Source of the DNA: Pagrus major
Lineage: Eukaryota; Chordata; Actinopteri; Spariformes; Sparidae
Length of the DNA stretch: 64,000 nucleotides
Reading direction: 5' to 3'
NCBI RefSeq assembly: GCF_040436345.1
Contig: NC_133220.1
Coordinates: 6,636,436 to 6,700,435, forward strand
In this document: positions 19,570 through 32,400 of the stretch, in pieces
How positions within the stretch are numbered: position 1 is the first letter of the stretch
Layout: the number at the start of each line of letters is the position of its first letter
Made by a program: the position numbers and the translations under genes
The notes under the pieces: model-generated
What the model was told of the DNA's origin: nothing
What the model saw: the letters and a program-made list of their open reading frames with translations, nothing else
The model's database searches: none

Positions 19570-21905
19570 TCAAGACAGTATTGATTGTGAAATTATCAAG
19601 AAATAGTAGTTGACATTAAAAAACATCCCATTTTACTTGTAAATAACGGGATGTCTTGATAAATCTACTCACACTCTACCCCACAGGGTCTCTGCAGCTC
19701 CTGAAAAATCTTAAAAAGCATTGACTGTAGCTTCTTTATTGCATTGGAACGTAATTTATGAACGTTTTATGTTTAATTTTCTCTCCTCTGCTGTTCGTTG
19801 TAAACACTGAACCTCCGACATGTTTGGTCATACAAACTATTTATGTTTGGGCATAACCTCATCATTACATCCAAGGAAAACAACAGCTAAATAAAAATAA
19901 AGTGAAAGTGATGATGCACCTTCTCAGTAATGATCGTTAAAGCCACACAGGTGAAACCAACAACTCAAACTTTAATAATCATTATTCATGGTAATGTTTA
20001 CTCATTCATCAAATATAACATCACACCTTTCAAACCCCCGAACAGAAACAAAACATTCATTTATACAGTAGCAGAATAACAGCGGCTCCTCCTTTTCTGA
20101 CAGAGAAACACAAAGAAAAAAAAAATTAAATGGGTTTGCAAAGTTTTTTAGTGCAGCAAATAAATAAATATCACAATTACTTTTCACTCATTGGTATCAA
20201 AATGGCGACTTGTTGACCTGCTCGAAGAGATGAGAGGATTTAAAGAGACATGGGTCACATTTAAGAGAGCAACTGATCGGACAGTAAGCAGGCTTGTTTT
20301 CCTTTCCTTTACCACTTGAAAACCAGTTTAAATATTAATGTTTTTGTCTTATTTTGGAGGAACTGGTTGTTGCTTTTATCGTTATTTTCCCAGCAAGGCC
20401 ATGAGAAACCAAGTAAATAACAAAAACATTCATTTGTGGACTTCATATTATAACATAGAGTAAAAGATCAATCTTTCTATCAGCGTCCCGACACTTCTGA
20501 GGCTGTTTAAGGCTTTTTTTTTTTTAATGGTGTGACTTAAATTTTTAACAAAACATCCTCGCGTCCTGAACTCAATTCATGACAGCTACGTGTACAGTCA
20601 GGGAAAGATTCATTTTTAATGTTGAATCTAATTTTAACAATAACTTTATTATATTAACTTTAATTAAGCATGCAGAGATCGAGCAAAATATGAAACTTTA
20701 GCCTTTAATGATTCATTTGGTGGCACATTATGAGCCCAAACTTTGATTTCTAGCTGGAATTGTGTCCTTTGAGAAAACCCCAGATCAACAATTAATGAAG
20801 CTGTAATTTCAAGATGCAGAAAACCCAAAGGACAATGAAGGTTTCTGCTCCCCACAGATCCTGGATTTAAGCACTTCAGTTGTTAAAACACATTCACTGG
20901 TGTCTTTGTGAGGAGTTTAGTGATCAGTAACCAGACTTACTTCAGACAAACATCTGTTTTCAGGCAGCTGGAGCTCGAGCACATCCAGTTAAGAGTTAAG
21001 TTTTACGTACCATGAGGAGGTTAGTATTCACTTTCACTTGAGATGAGATGCAACACTGATGCTGTGAAATTTGTTCATTAAAGAGCAGATGGTGTAAAAA
21101 ATTAGGTGAAAGGCAGTGGTGAGAAACACAGAGATAAATGTTTTAGACTTATAGACGAACCCTTAAAAGTAGTTTTTCTCTTCCGTTTCCTGCAACAACA
21201 CATACCAGGCTTAACACAAAAGTAATCAGGTAAACATGAAACATCAACAGAAGAAGAATATGTATGGGAGAGCACAATATCAGGAATTATCAAACCAGTG
21301 GGAGTTTTCCACATTTGTATAATCTGTTTGGAGTTTAAAGAGGAACAAGGCTTCAAGATACAACTCCCCCCAGAGTGGCACTTCCCTCAAGAAAAAGGAA
21401 AGGAAAGGAAAGGAAAGGAAAGGAAAGAAGGAAAGAAAGAAAGAAAGAAAGAAAAGAAAGAATTTGTTCTTCAGAACAAAAGCTGTCCAGGACGGAGCTG
21501 CAGAGTGTCAAAATAAAATTCTTCTAGAGTGCCTCTCAGGAGGAAGAAGACTTCAAAATAAAATCCACTCACAGGCGCAGGTTCCTGCTCATTTGAGGTT
21601 TCAAAATAAGAGCCCTCCAGATGAAGGAGTGAAAAGCAGAGAGATGTTTAGTCGTTGTCCGTTTGTTTCACACGGCAGGAGCCAGATTTCTACATCCCAT
21701 CTCTGCATGTGTCTGTCATGTAGCATGTTATGACCAGCAGTTGGCATATGACGTTGACACACTTCCTGCATGTGTGTTCTGTCTGAGGACCCCTCATCTC
21801 ATCCTCCTTAGTTTGTGTTTGTTCCCTGTGAGGATAAGTGAGACCTCGAGCAGTTTATCTCGTCCTGGTAGAGGCTGCCAGCCAGGTAGTGTCTGTACGA
21901 GTGTT
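19570..21905. other. Spacer between mcm2 promoter and pigu 3' end
   Basis: AT-rich DNA of about 2.3 kb containing a poly-T run (20513-20524) and a purine microsatellite (21391-21462). The pigu 3' untranslated region should start at 21905 and extend leftwards. No other gene is supported. Confidence 0.55.
21391..21462. repeat. (GGAAA)n/(GAAA)n purine microsatellite
   Basis: Six or so GGAAA units pass into about six GAAA units on the plus strand. The lysine/glutamate-rich frame over it is an artefact. Confidence 0.95.
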
Positions 21906-24900
21906 TTATTTCAGAACTAGAGTCGCCTCGGAGCCATCTTTCCGCTTCAGATACAGTCCGTAGCTGAGGTGGTGTTCCCTCCTCAGGAAAGCGTAGAAAT
22001 AATCAGACACCAGGAGAATCTGACGGGAGAGAAAGATGAAGATACTGATGAGTTCTTTACTGTGTGATCAAGGAAAAGTAACTTGATAATACTTACTATT
22101 ATTGACTGAGCTGTCTCCAAATACTAAATCACAGCAGACATTTTGTCTTGTTATAGTCGGAAAAACACAGGTGGTACAAATAACAAAAACAAGGTCTCAA
22201 AGTGTCCCAGTAAGACGTGACAGTGAGGCAGCATGAAAGTTACAAGAAGCTTGAAACCGAAGCCGCTAAATCGACTTTTGTCTCATTCACTGTACTATTT
22301 ACACCTGTGTTTTTCATGTCATAACGTGTCCCTGCTCCTGTCCAGACCATCCCACCTGTGCCACGTTGAACAGCAGTGTTATGGCGTAGTAGAAGTTGGA
22401 GTTGGCGCTGCCGGCGTAGATCCAGAGGTGCCAGAGAACAGGAAACAGAGCGGAGCAGGCCAGCAGGACGCAGGACACCAGGAAGATGTTCCTCAAGACT
22501 GAACAGAAAAACACAAACCAGGTCAGAGATTGTTTCATATTTATTAGTGCTTTGTTGATCATTTGTTTTATTGGATTACAAGATAATGTGACAGATCATA
22601 ATAAATCATTGTTTTACGGGGTTTCACTGTCGGTCTATTGATCAAATTCTTCAGCCCACAGTGAAATATCTCAACAACTGTTGGATAGGTTGATGTGAAA
22701 TTTGGTGTACACAGTCATGTTTCCATGAGGATGAATTTTAATGTCTTCATTGATACCTTGTTGTTTCATCTACAGCCACCAGCAGGTCATAATTTCCATT
22801 CATCTATAACTAATGACTGAATTTCAGTGTTACTGTCGACCCCACTGGATTGTGTTGCATAAAAATGAAGCAGATCTCATTTCTTTCTTCTATTCAATAT
22901 CGTTTTTTCCAATGCAGATTGCTAGTATTGCAAAGCTGCTCTCCTTAATGAGGAGAGAGCAGAAAATTAACTGTGTGAATACCCTCAGACTGCTGCAGCA
23001 ATGGACAGTGTGTTTTTTGGACATTAAAGCGTGTAAACATTTCCGAATACACAACCCAAAATAAAAGTAGGAACCCCAAATTTGGCAGAATATGGGACCT
23101 TTCATTTACAACATCTCATGTTTTATACACTCACATCTGTGCAGGTGACTCCAGACAGGAAGGAAGGCCAGGTAGAGAGCGATGTCTCCCACAGTGGGGT
23201 AAGACTTAAAGATGGAGATCACAGCTAACTGCATGAAGATCAGAAACACTGGATGCTCCCTGTAACACACACGGATGTATATTTTTAAGTGAATTGAGCC
23301 TCTTAGTTGCAACAACTTGGAAGGACGGACAGATGGCTTGTGAGTAAAGCAGACATACTTGAGTTTGATGGACAGAGGGATGGTGTAGAAGAAGATGTTG
23401 ATCTGGAAGACGCAGAGGAAGAACAGACGGAAGTGTTCAAACATCTCGGCAAAGAAATACCAGAAGAGGCCGATGTTCGGGGTCAGGTCTGGCACTGAGA
23501 GGCTGGAGGGAGGAGAAAACACAGGGTCACAGTCGGACTACAGCTGGACTGCCTTATAAATAACTGAGCAAATTAATACATCTGATTAAATCTAATCAGA
23601 CAATATCCAGTTTCTAAACATACACACATTACATGAATTTTATCATGAAAGAACTGTGGCCATGATATGTACCAAGAGGGGCATTAAACAGTAAAAGATG
23701 AACCTGTCACTGCTCTCTGGTGGACAAACTATGTAATGGTGCACTTTCCAAATTCCCTCAAACATACGATATCTCCACACAGCAAACATAAAAACTCTGC
23801 TCAAGCTTTTCCTTCCGCACTCACATGAAGCCGTAGACAGACGGCAGGTAGTCCCAGGAGCCGAGCAGGAAAAAGGAGAGACCGATGATGACAAACAGGC
23901 TTCCCAGGTACATGAAGGCGTACTGCGCGATGAACCACCAGAAGCTGACCCGTCTGAAGTTCACCGGGATGTACTGACGCTGGGAGAGGAGAATCGGAAA
24001 CATGGAATAGCATCAAACAAAGGCGTAAATCCAGGAAGTTATAGTGAAATATTTAAAGAAAGGCAGAGAGAAAATCATAAACATACCTGCATTAGATACA
24101 GCAACGCGGGAGCACACAGAGTCAGAGGATAGATGGACTGATACGTGGCCAAGGACAGAAATATAGCACTCAGTAAGACATTTCCTGCAACAAAAACATA
24201 GAATTACTCAAATTAATGATCACCACGTCTTTATTGTTGCATTTATTTTAAGTTGCTCTAGAGGAGAGCTGAGCTGTTCAAAAACATGGAAAGCCTTTAG
24301 AAAAATCATGTGATGTTTCATTGAAAATCAATGTTACCCTTTATGGTAGAGAGGATGAAGAGGGCGATGACGGCGTTGTTCAGACCGCATGTTGACTTGG
24401 CGACGCAGGACAGGATGGTGAACGGGTTCAACAGATAACTGTGAGAGAGGAAGAAATAATGTGACTGTTGTACTGAATGAATAATTCTCTGATACTACTG
24501 AGCACTGAGAATGTGGATGATTTTACAATAAGCAACTTTTCTTTCATGACCCTTTGGGTGGCAGTCACCACCACTAATCAGTTTTTGAGCCTTTACAAAA
24601 AGAGTCTACAGTCATACTAGTGGTCGGGCTTTCGGTTCAAGGCTGACGTCATCATGCTAACATGCTCACAGTGAAAATGCTAACAAAGCAGTCTGACATG
24701 TCTCTCACCAAGTCACAGCAAGGATTTAAGGCACCGTGATCACCTGATCTGACAGCTGACATCTGACATAATTGTGTGTTTTGCTACGTGGAAACATGCT
24801 AGAAGGTGTGTGTGGTACTTACAACATGGCTACTTTCAGAGGGATGTAGTACATTTCGTTGGGGCTCCTGATGAGCTCCAGACAGTCGAGGGGGTAGCGG

Positions 24901-27900
24901 TCTGCCTCCAGGGCATATTTCTGCTTTCTGAACTGAATGAGCACAACACATACGTCACTACAACACACTGTTTGTTGCACTTAATAATAATTTCACATCT
25001 AATCTGCAAAAACTTGAACATTTTTTGAAGCCATGTAGCCGTGAAAGAAGATTATAGTTGTAACATATTTCTTGTTTACGACACAGAACGGACATTTTCC
25101 ATATCATGTTAAGACTTTAATGTGTTAACCATGATGTGATTCCACTAAGGCAATAAATCAGTTTTTGTCTGGCTTTACATAAAGCAAAAAATTCTGGTAG
25201 TTTTGAACCAAGCATACTAGGTTTAAAAGAACTACAATTTCCCTTTAATATCCAAATATGTTTATTTGTTTTCTCTGTATATTTAAAAGACACTTTACTG
25301 TTTTCTTACCACTTGTTTGTTGTAATCCTTCACTGCCATGTAGAGAGCCACAGCAGTGATCACATCTGCTAACTACAGACACAAACAGAGAGAGAAAAAA
25401 CAGCTGAGCCTGAAATATAACAAAATAAAAAAAATACTTGTGTACTTTCTTTTTAAGTCACTAGAGGCAGAAATGTCTTATCACAGTTAAAGCAGTTGAA
25501 ATTAAAGTGCTGCTGACTGCTGAGCTTTCCCATCATGGCTCATGTTACAGAAAATCCTCCCGAAAGAGAAAAATCCAACGCATTAGCATCTCATCCTTTT
25601 TTTTTTTAACGCAAATGCTTAAAATTGCCCCAAGGAGAAAAAGATGTTTCTCGTTTTCTCACTCACCATAAATGTTATCTCTGCATAGTCCACCAAAAAG
25701 TGAAAGAGGTAAATGATGAGAGGAGTCTGAAGAGAAAAGAAACAGACATTAGGGATCAGAGCATCAAACACATTTATTGAAATACCTCTGATGTGATGTC
25801 ACTTCCTCTGAGTTTTAAAGCAGCGAACAATGACAGAAAAACAAAAGGCATGTCTGCCGCCTGCTTTTAATGCTGTTAATGCTTTTAATGCAACCTCCAT
25901 CGACAAGGCTGACAGGTGAAACCACTGTTGGACTCATTATGGACAATTTAAAGACAAATGATCAAAATGGATACAGCAGAACCAGAGATATCACTTTTTT
26001 TTAATCCCACACATTCTTCTTTCTTTTTAAACCTTGATGCCTACATTACCCACAATGCAATTTAGCCACCGAGTGTCTTTGCTTGAGGCAATTTATCAGA
26101 TTACATGCAGCTTCCTCTGGAGCCACAAAAGGCTTTATACTCCTTTTCTAATGTATGAAGTAAAGCTCCCAACACCAGTAAACACACTTCAATGTGTAAA
26201 ATTGGTGGAGTGAGTTCGTTATTAAGCTAATCACTGAAGGTTATCGATGTTTTTTTATTAAATCCCTTTTTGTTTCATGTGAACTGTGGTGTTTTGACAG
26301 TGAGGAGAGAGTTTGGAGAGATTTTAGACAAGAAATCAACAGACACAAGAAAAGAGAGAGTTGATTTTCTTCCCACAGTGGAAATCGGTCAAAGACATGT
26401 CGACCCTCGGTCAAACGTGTCATGAGTGCGTGTCTTTGTGCATCTCTCACCTCGTGGAAAACATCTCCGGAGTACGGCGAGACTCCCAAGTCGAGCAGAG
26501 CCAAACCTTCAACAACTGCAAACAAACAATCAAACAAACATCTTGTCACCAAAAGGCAGTTATTCAGCGCTGGGCTGTTGTGTCATAGTGTTTCACCTCA
26601 CTTAATGTAATCAGCTGCAGAGCCTTTCTACAACGCAACTTCCTGTTCCAACTGCCTAATGAACAATTCATGAAGGGCTGTGGTGTTTCCATGTAACTCA
26701 CACTAGGACTGGGCAGCCAATCAAAATATTCAAGCGTTCAAGCGTAATATCCAAATCACAGAAGCTATCATTTTTGGAGAAAGTTGAAAAAAAAAAAAAA
26801 AAAAAAGACAATGCATATTTTGAAGAAAACATGATCATTACCACTAATCGTGAATCGTAATCGCAACTGTGATATCTGCAAAAACAGCAACCCTCATTCA
26901 CACACTGTCTTTCTCATATATTGTTTGTGCGAGACGTTCTTTCCTTTTATACAATCCTTTACACAAAAATGTTGAGGCCTTTCATGGCTCTACAAACAGC
27001 CACACCTTCACTTCAAGGTGTGGCACCAGAGCTGAAAAGAGGCTCCACATTTCATTGTTCCATATATAAATTAAACAATATCTTCCCTTCAAACATTGAG
27101 AATGTGAGCATGGAAGTACTGAAAACAAAGCTTTTTTCAGTGTTGTGCTAAAAATTGTTTTGCAGATTTGCTGCTGTTCGTTATAATGTCTTCATAGACG
27201 GGATCCACCGACTAAGTTCGTGTCATTGCATCTCTGTGACACCTCGAGAGTAACTCAAAGCACCTGATTTTTGTTCAAGTTATTGCTGTTAGAGACTTTT
27301 AAAATCATTTCAGTGTGTGAGTTTAAGTTTTATCGTCGCTTTATTTTTAAATTTCTGAAACTTTTACATGCAAAACTATTTCAATTGATTTCCTATTTTG
27401 ATCTGATCTATTGATACGCTGGGATTGAAACTGCTATATTCTTTATTAATGCTGTCTGTGGACCCCAGGAAGACAATCAATGGGGCTCAATTTTGATTTC
27501 AGTCTTTGTATTATTTTTAATGCATTTCCACCTCAATGTGTTCTGTGTTTTTTTCTCTCAACAGTAATATTCCTGTTTGTTGAACATGTGGAGGATACAG
27601 AAGAAAAATACACAGCATGGCAGAAAAGACTCCCTTATACCCAGAAGTAGAGAGATACTGTATTCAGCAGCTGACTTGATAAATAAAAATGAAAATGGTT
27701 GAATATATGATCTTTTCTTAAAGACTGGTTACTACTGGCAGCCTTTACACAAGCCCACAGCACAGTAAAATGCAGAGTAGTTTCATTACAACTGTAGTAA
27801 TAGAGAGTAAAGTATAAAGCCTCTCAACATGCAGCTACTCGGTACTTTAAAGCTGAGCTGAGCCTGAGGCTGCTGCTCCAGCATCTCTGAACCACGGAAG

Positions 27901-28307
27901 CTAAACACAATCAGGATCCTCCATTAGGAACAACACAGACATACGAGTCAAAGATCATGTAAATCTCAACAAAGCTGCTATATCTCGCTACATAAAACGC
28001 TAGCTAGCTTCATAAATGTGAAGTCCAGCGCTAAGTTTGTGTAGCTAACCCGGTTCGACGTTACCCCCCCTCCACTTGACTCAATTACCGGGCACCAGCG
28101 CCGGGGTGAGGAGGCAACCTGCGCGGCGATTGAGCGACAAAATTGGCCCCCGAAAAAGCCGCTGAACCCCCGCTTACCTCTTTTCCAGGCGGTCAGCGGA
28201 GATACGACCTCCACCCGCTCTGCGATTAAGTCCGCTAAACTGGATCTGTAGAGAGCTGCGCGGATCGTAACGGCTAAAATCAAAAGTAGTGTCAAGGGAG
28301 CCGCCAT
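21906..28307 (-). CDS. pigu: GPI transamidase subunit PIG-U, complete, 12 coding exons
   Basis: PIG-U is a multi-pass ER membrane subunit of the GPI transamidase (with PIGK, PIGT, PIGS and GPAA1), which attaches GPI anchors to proteins. Exons, 5' to 3': 28307-28178, 26515-26451, 25726-25667, 25372-25310, 24932-24823, 24438-24338, 24184-24087, 23979-23825, 23502-23359, 23259-23135, 22498-22356, 22019-21906. They join in phase to 435 aa, the same length as human PIGU. Recognised blocks: [19 protein letters not shown] at the N-terminus, [80 protein letters not shown], and EATLVLK at the end. Many hydrophobic segments are spread along the chain. The minus-strand stop codon overlaps an AATAAA hexamer. 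The start ATG lies in an AAGATGGCGGC context. No disruption was seen. Confidence 0.98.
22650..22795 (+). repeat. Dispersed fish repeat in pigu intron 10
   Basis: It reads 'atctcaacaactgttggat', then 'catgtttccatgaggatgaa', then 'cagccaccagcaggtcataa', the order of a common teleost repeat. It is related to 1481-1625 and to 42465-42510. Confidence 0.6.
26700..26880. repeat. Dispersed repeat and poly-A run in pigu intron 1
   Basis: The segment starts 'actaggactgggcagccaat', typical of fish 'gggctgggcgata' elements, and contains about 20 consecutive A at 26787-26806 followed by 'attaccactaatcgtgaatc'. The rest of intron 1 (26516-28177) shows nothing I can name. Confidence 0.5.
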
Positions 28308-28365
28308 CTTGACAAGGAAGCCCTCTCCGCCCCGCGAGGTGCACGATGGGAAGTGAAGTCTTTTG
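28300..28365 (-). promoter_or_regulatory. pigu core promoter: YY1 start site and ZNF143-like element
   Basis: The start codon sits in AAGATGGCGGC, a consensus YY1 site of the kind found at transcript starts of housekeeping genes. About 30-48 bases upstream on the minus strand is cacttcccatcgtgcacc (28338-28355), similar to the ZNF143/THAP11 element ('ttcccagaatgcac'). GGGGCGG (GC box) lies between them. There is no TATA box. The motif calls are by eye. Confidence 0.55.
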
Positions 28366-29364
28366 TGACAAAGGAAACCGAGAAACCCAGAACACACACA
28401 CATAAAATAATAATAATTAAAAAAATGTATTGTTATTGTTAACATTATCTAATTATTTATATATATTTTTAATGGCTACAATAACGTTTGTAAAGTGATA
28501 TCAAAGATTGTTTTCTTATCTTTGAATTGCTTATTACACTAATTATGCATTTTAACTCTCTGTTGCTAGTAGATGACTCGTTTTACATTTTGAAACATTC
28601 TCGTACAGTCACTAGACAGAAACGGTACATTAATCACTGCTGGGAATACGTTTTTACAAAGCGGAACCATAAAATCCTGAGCATATTTTCACTCCGGGAC
28701 TCTTTATGTGTTGGATCAAAACACAATGGATGTAGCTCTGTAAAGTTAGACACAAGTGCACCACCTGTTTTCCGCTGAGGATGCTTTTATTTTATTTACA
28801 CAAAATTCAGTCAGAGTAAAAAAATTTGATTTAGTTTTTTTTGTCAATTGACACGTTTACCTCTCTGACTTTAAAAAAAAAACTTTATTCATTGTGACAA
28901 ATATGTTAAGAAAAATAAATGTCAGCGCCGTAATGGAACCTAGCTGGACTCACATAAAAAGTATAATTCAACACCATTAATGCTATTATTGTACAACTAC
29001 TTCTAATAATGATAATATAACATTATTTTTGTTTGACCCCCGTCCACTTGAGATGTGGTTGAAAGCCTCAGAAAATGTTTAAGATTAAGATATATTTGTA
29101 TTTTATAATGTCATGAAAAAACATTTGTGCTCAATATTGTAATTCTTGCTACTGTTGTCGCTGCGTTACTATTTTATTTTATAAGTTTTCTACGTTGAAT
29201 TAACAGCTTCTAACGATCTATAATCAAATATTGAATCGAATCATTTTTTGTTTGTGTTTTACATTCATTTGGTTCGTGCTGTTAGTATTTTTGCTTTAAA
29301 AGTGAGTGTTTTTTAAATTACTTTACTTTTTTTTTTCTACTTTCATTTATGCTTTTACATCGAA
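28366..29364. other. Spacer between divergent pigu and psmf1
   Basis: This is about 1 kb of AT-rich sequence between two head-to-head genes. No CpG island extends across it and no open frame is convincing, so the two promoters look separate rather than a compact shared one. Confidence 0.5.
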
Positions 29365-29440
29365 AGGCTCGGACCGGAAGCCGCTCTCGTTGACGTGAAG
29401 CTGACGTCGTGCTCAAGACTTTCGTTTTCATTTCTCGCCT
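29365..29440 (+). promoter_or_regulatory. psmf1 promoter: ETS, CRE and ISRE-like sites
   Basis: An ETS-type site accggaag (29373-29380) is followed by TGACGT (29391-29396) and a near-complete CRE TGACGTC (29402-29408). Directly downstream, tttcgttttc (29420-29429) reads GAAAACGAAA on the minus strand, which fits the GAAANNGAAA core of an interferon-stimulated response element. All lie within about 105 bases of the ATG at 29477. Confidence 0.6.
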
Positions 29441-29476
29441 AGAAACTGACTCGATGTTGTGATAGATTACAGAAAC

Positions 29477-32400
29477 ATGGCAGGCTTAGAGGTGTTGTAT
29501 ACCTGTGTCTCCGGCGGCATCAGCTGTCCACAGGACGCCGTGGTGTGTTTCGTCCACTGGGACATGATAAAGAGCGGATACAGGTGCATCGGGTCCGGAG
29601 ACGAGGTGAGTTAAATTAGCTAACATCAACTAGCTTAACACAATCTAACGTTATTGTTGTTAACGCTGGTAAATAAGGTTTTCTCTGATGTCGTGTCTTG
29701 AAGACATCACACCAAACAGTTCAAAATCCAAAAGCTACCTTGATTGCAGTAATTATTTCTTTTGGGGGAAATTTAGTTAACATAATGATGATTTATGTAT
29801 CAATTCAAACTTTGACAAACGGGTTTTCCATTGCTCGCTTTATGATACAATTCATATGAAAAGGGTCATAGGATTGACAGAAGCTGAGCTAGATGTCCAG
29901 TAAAATACCTGCAGCTTAAGCCGAATTAAAGATTGGTTCTTGATTGCTGAGGTTAAAGATTTTGGGTCTATTTCTACCGAGGTTATTGACCTGTGCTTCT
30001 CAAGAAGAAATGAAACTGTCGGTTTTTCAAATGGACTTCTGTCCTCGCTAACTTGACTCCGCCTGCTCCGTTTAGATTAGCGTTAGCTTCCTAAAGGGGG
30101 CATGATATGTATCGTTTACTGTCGTCCAGTGTACTGTAATGGTATGACAAACATAGTCGAGCTTTTCCTCACTGAGATTTGGTATTTAATGCAGAATCAA
30201 CCAGCAGTTGTTTTAAGATAAAGGTCCAATAACGACCTCTAAAAACTGTCATGTCATGTTTAGCTAGCTAACACAGTGTTGTGCCACTTGGGACTGGTGA
30301 CACTGTAACACCACGTTGGTTTTGTCACAGAGGAATCCTGATGAGTTTGTTCTCACATTGTTTTCATGCACACCCTGTTTCTTTTGCTGTTACACCCTCT
30401 TTCTCTTTTATTCCCTCCTCCAGCCCCGCAGCAGTGATAAGAAGTCAGAGCTGCTGCCTGCTGACTGGAGCAGCAACAAGGAGTTGTACAGTCTGAGATA
30501 TAAAACCAAAGATGGTGACGTCCAATTCCTGCTCAAAGCCATCGTTGTCGACTCCACCTTGATCTTCAACCTGATGGTAGGGTACACAGGGAAATGTGCA
30601 CAATGTGAACTACACCTGGAGTGGACTCTGTTTTGTACAGAGAGACAACAAGCTTAAGTGATTGAATGATTAATGTTACTTGCATGGGGACAAATATGTA
30701 TCATAAACTGATGCAACACACCACAGCATTTAAAACACATACAACTTAACAACAAACGCACAAAAAAACATTACAATCATGAACTCAGTAACTGTCAACA
30801 TGAAAATACAGACAGAACAATATAAAACACAGCACAGTAAACTGTAGACTGATCGCCAGAAACTGTTTCGGTTTGGGTTTAAAGTGATCCCAGTCAGGAT
30901 CTAGTTTGAGTTCTGCAGGTAAGCAATTCAACCTGTTGAGCTGAAAACGCTGTTTGTCCAAACCATCAGATGCTTCTTATTGTTACTGGCATTCTTCACC
31001 AAAGAGTCAATTATCAGGAGGAACATGTAAGTCCATAAATTTCTTTGGAAGTGCTGGATAGCAATCATCTGCACACAACTCCAAAAAAAAAACTTTATAT
31101 TGAGAAAAATAAAGAGTTGAGAACAACAAAAAGCCCCCAGACTCTCCAAAGCATTGACCTCTGTGCTACAAGCCAAATCTCTATAACTGTAGTTGAACGC
31201 TGATGGATTACGCACACATCTCCTTCAGACAAATCTACCTCTGTTGACCTGTGATGTTACATTATTCTTTACTTGGTCTGTATTCTCAGCACACCTCAGC
31301 TGGGTCTGGCTGTGGAAGTTTGGATTTCTGCTCGATTGAAATGTTACTATATTTACTAAAGATTCCTTAGAAATGGTATTCGTAAGTTTTATACATTGTA
31401 AGAGTGTGTTTGTCCATGCATTGAAAACAAAACAAATGCAATTACCTGTATAAACATAGCTTACTCGAGTGTTTGGCCTTTTCTGGTTGCACTGACCACT
31501 GGAGGTCAGCAACAACAGAATTTTCAGATATTAAGAGTCTCGTGTTATCACATGTTCAGTTCACCGGCCTGATATGTGATCAGATTTCACTGATTATTTT
31601 TAGTTCAGTAGGTTACGTGCTCCTTCACATGTCACTCTGCCTTCATTAAATCTGGGGGTTTTTTTTGGGAAACAAATACATTACAGGTATTCGATCTTTT
31701 GCCAGTGTGTTTCTGTCTTTTAATGCGTGTACTCTGTTTGTGTTTGTGTGTGAAGAACTCCAGCTCACAGCAGGTGTCAGACTTGACGGTGAACATCAGC
31801 GATCATGTGGATGCTGACAAGTTGCAGACGTTTGACAGGTTGGTGTGAGGTTCTTTTGATTCTCTCACCCCAAAAAGTGTTTGTAATTTTGCACCTTAAA
31901 CATGGTCAGGTTCACAAACACAGTTATTTGAGGAAGTTACTGTATGCATATATATTTGTTTTCTAAGATGAGACCTAGTTATCGTTTATCATCTGTTATC
32001 AGTTATCATGACTGTTCTGATCAAGTTTGTCTTCTGCCATTTTGATTATGATGCTTGCTGTTATTTTATGACAGTCTACATTGAACATAAACAGTCTAGT
32101 GCTCTGGGCAGTCCATTTCCAACTACCAGGAAATACAGGACACTTGTACCGTAAGAGACTTGGTCAGCTTTATTTCGATAAACAAAGTTAAAACCAAGCG
32201 ATTTTTCTGCAGTGTGTTCAAGGATACAGACGGATTGTCAGAGAAGGTGAGGACTCAGCTGCTGCCCTCCCAGGACAGATCGTCCGGACAGAAGGCAGAG
32301 ACGAAGAGCCGTAGGGAGGAGGAGGAGGAGCGGAGACGAAGAGGAGAAGACAGCGACCCCCTCCGCATCCCCCACAGACATCCTCGACAGGGAACACAGC

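Noticed and set aside
28366-29364. A compact bidirectional promoter for pigu and psmf1
   Set aside because: The spacer is 1 kb and AT-rich, with separate motif clusters at each end, so shared control is not supported by sequence.
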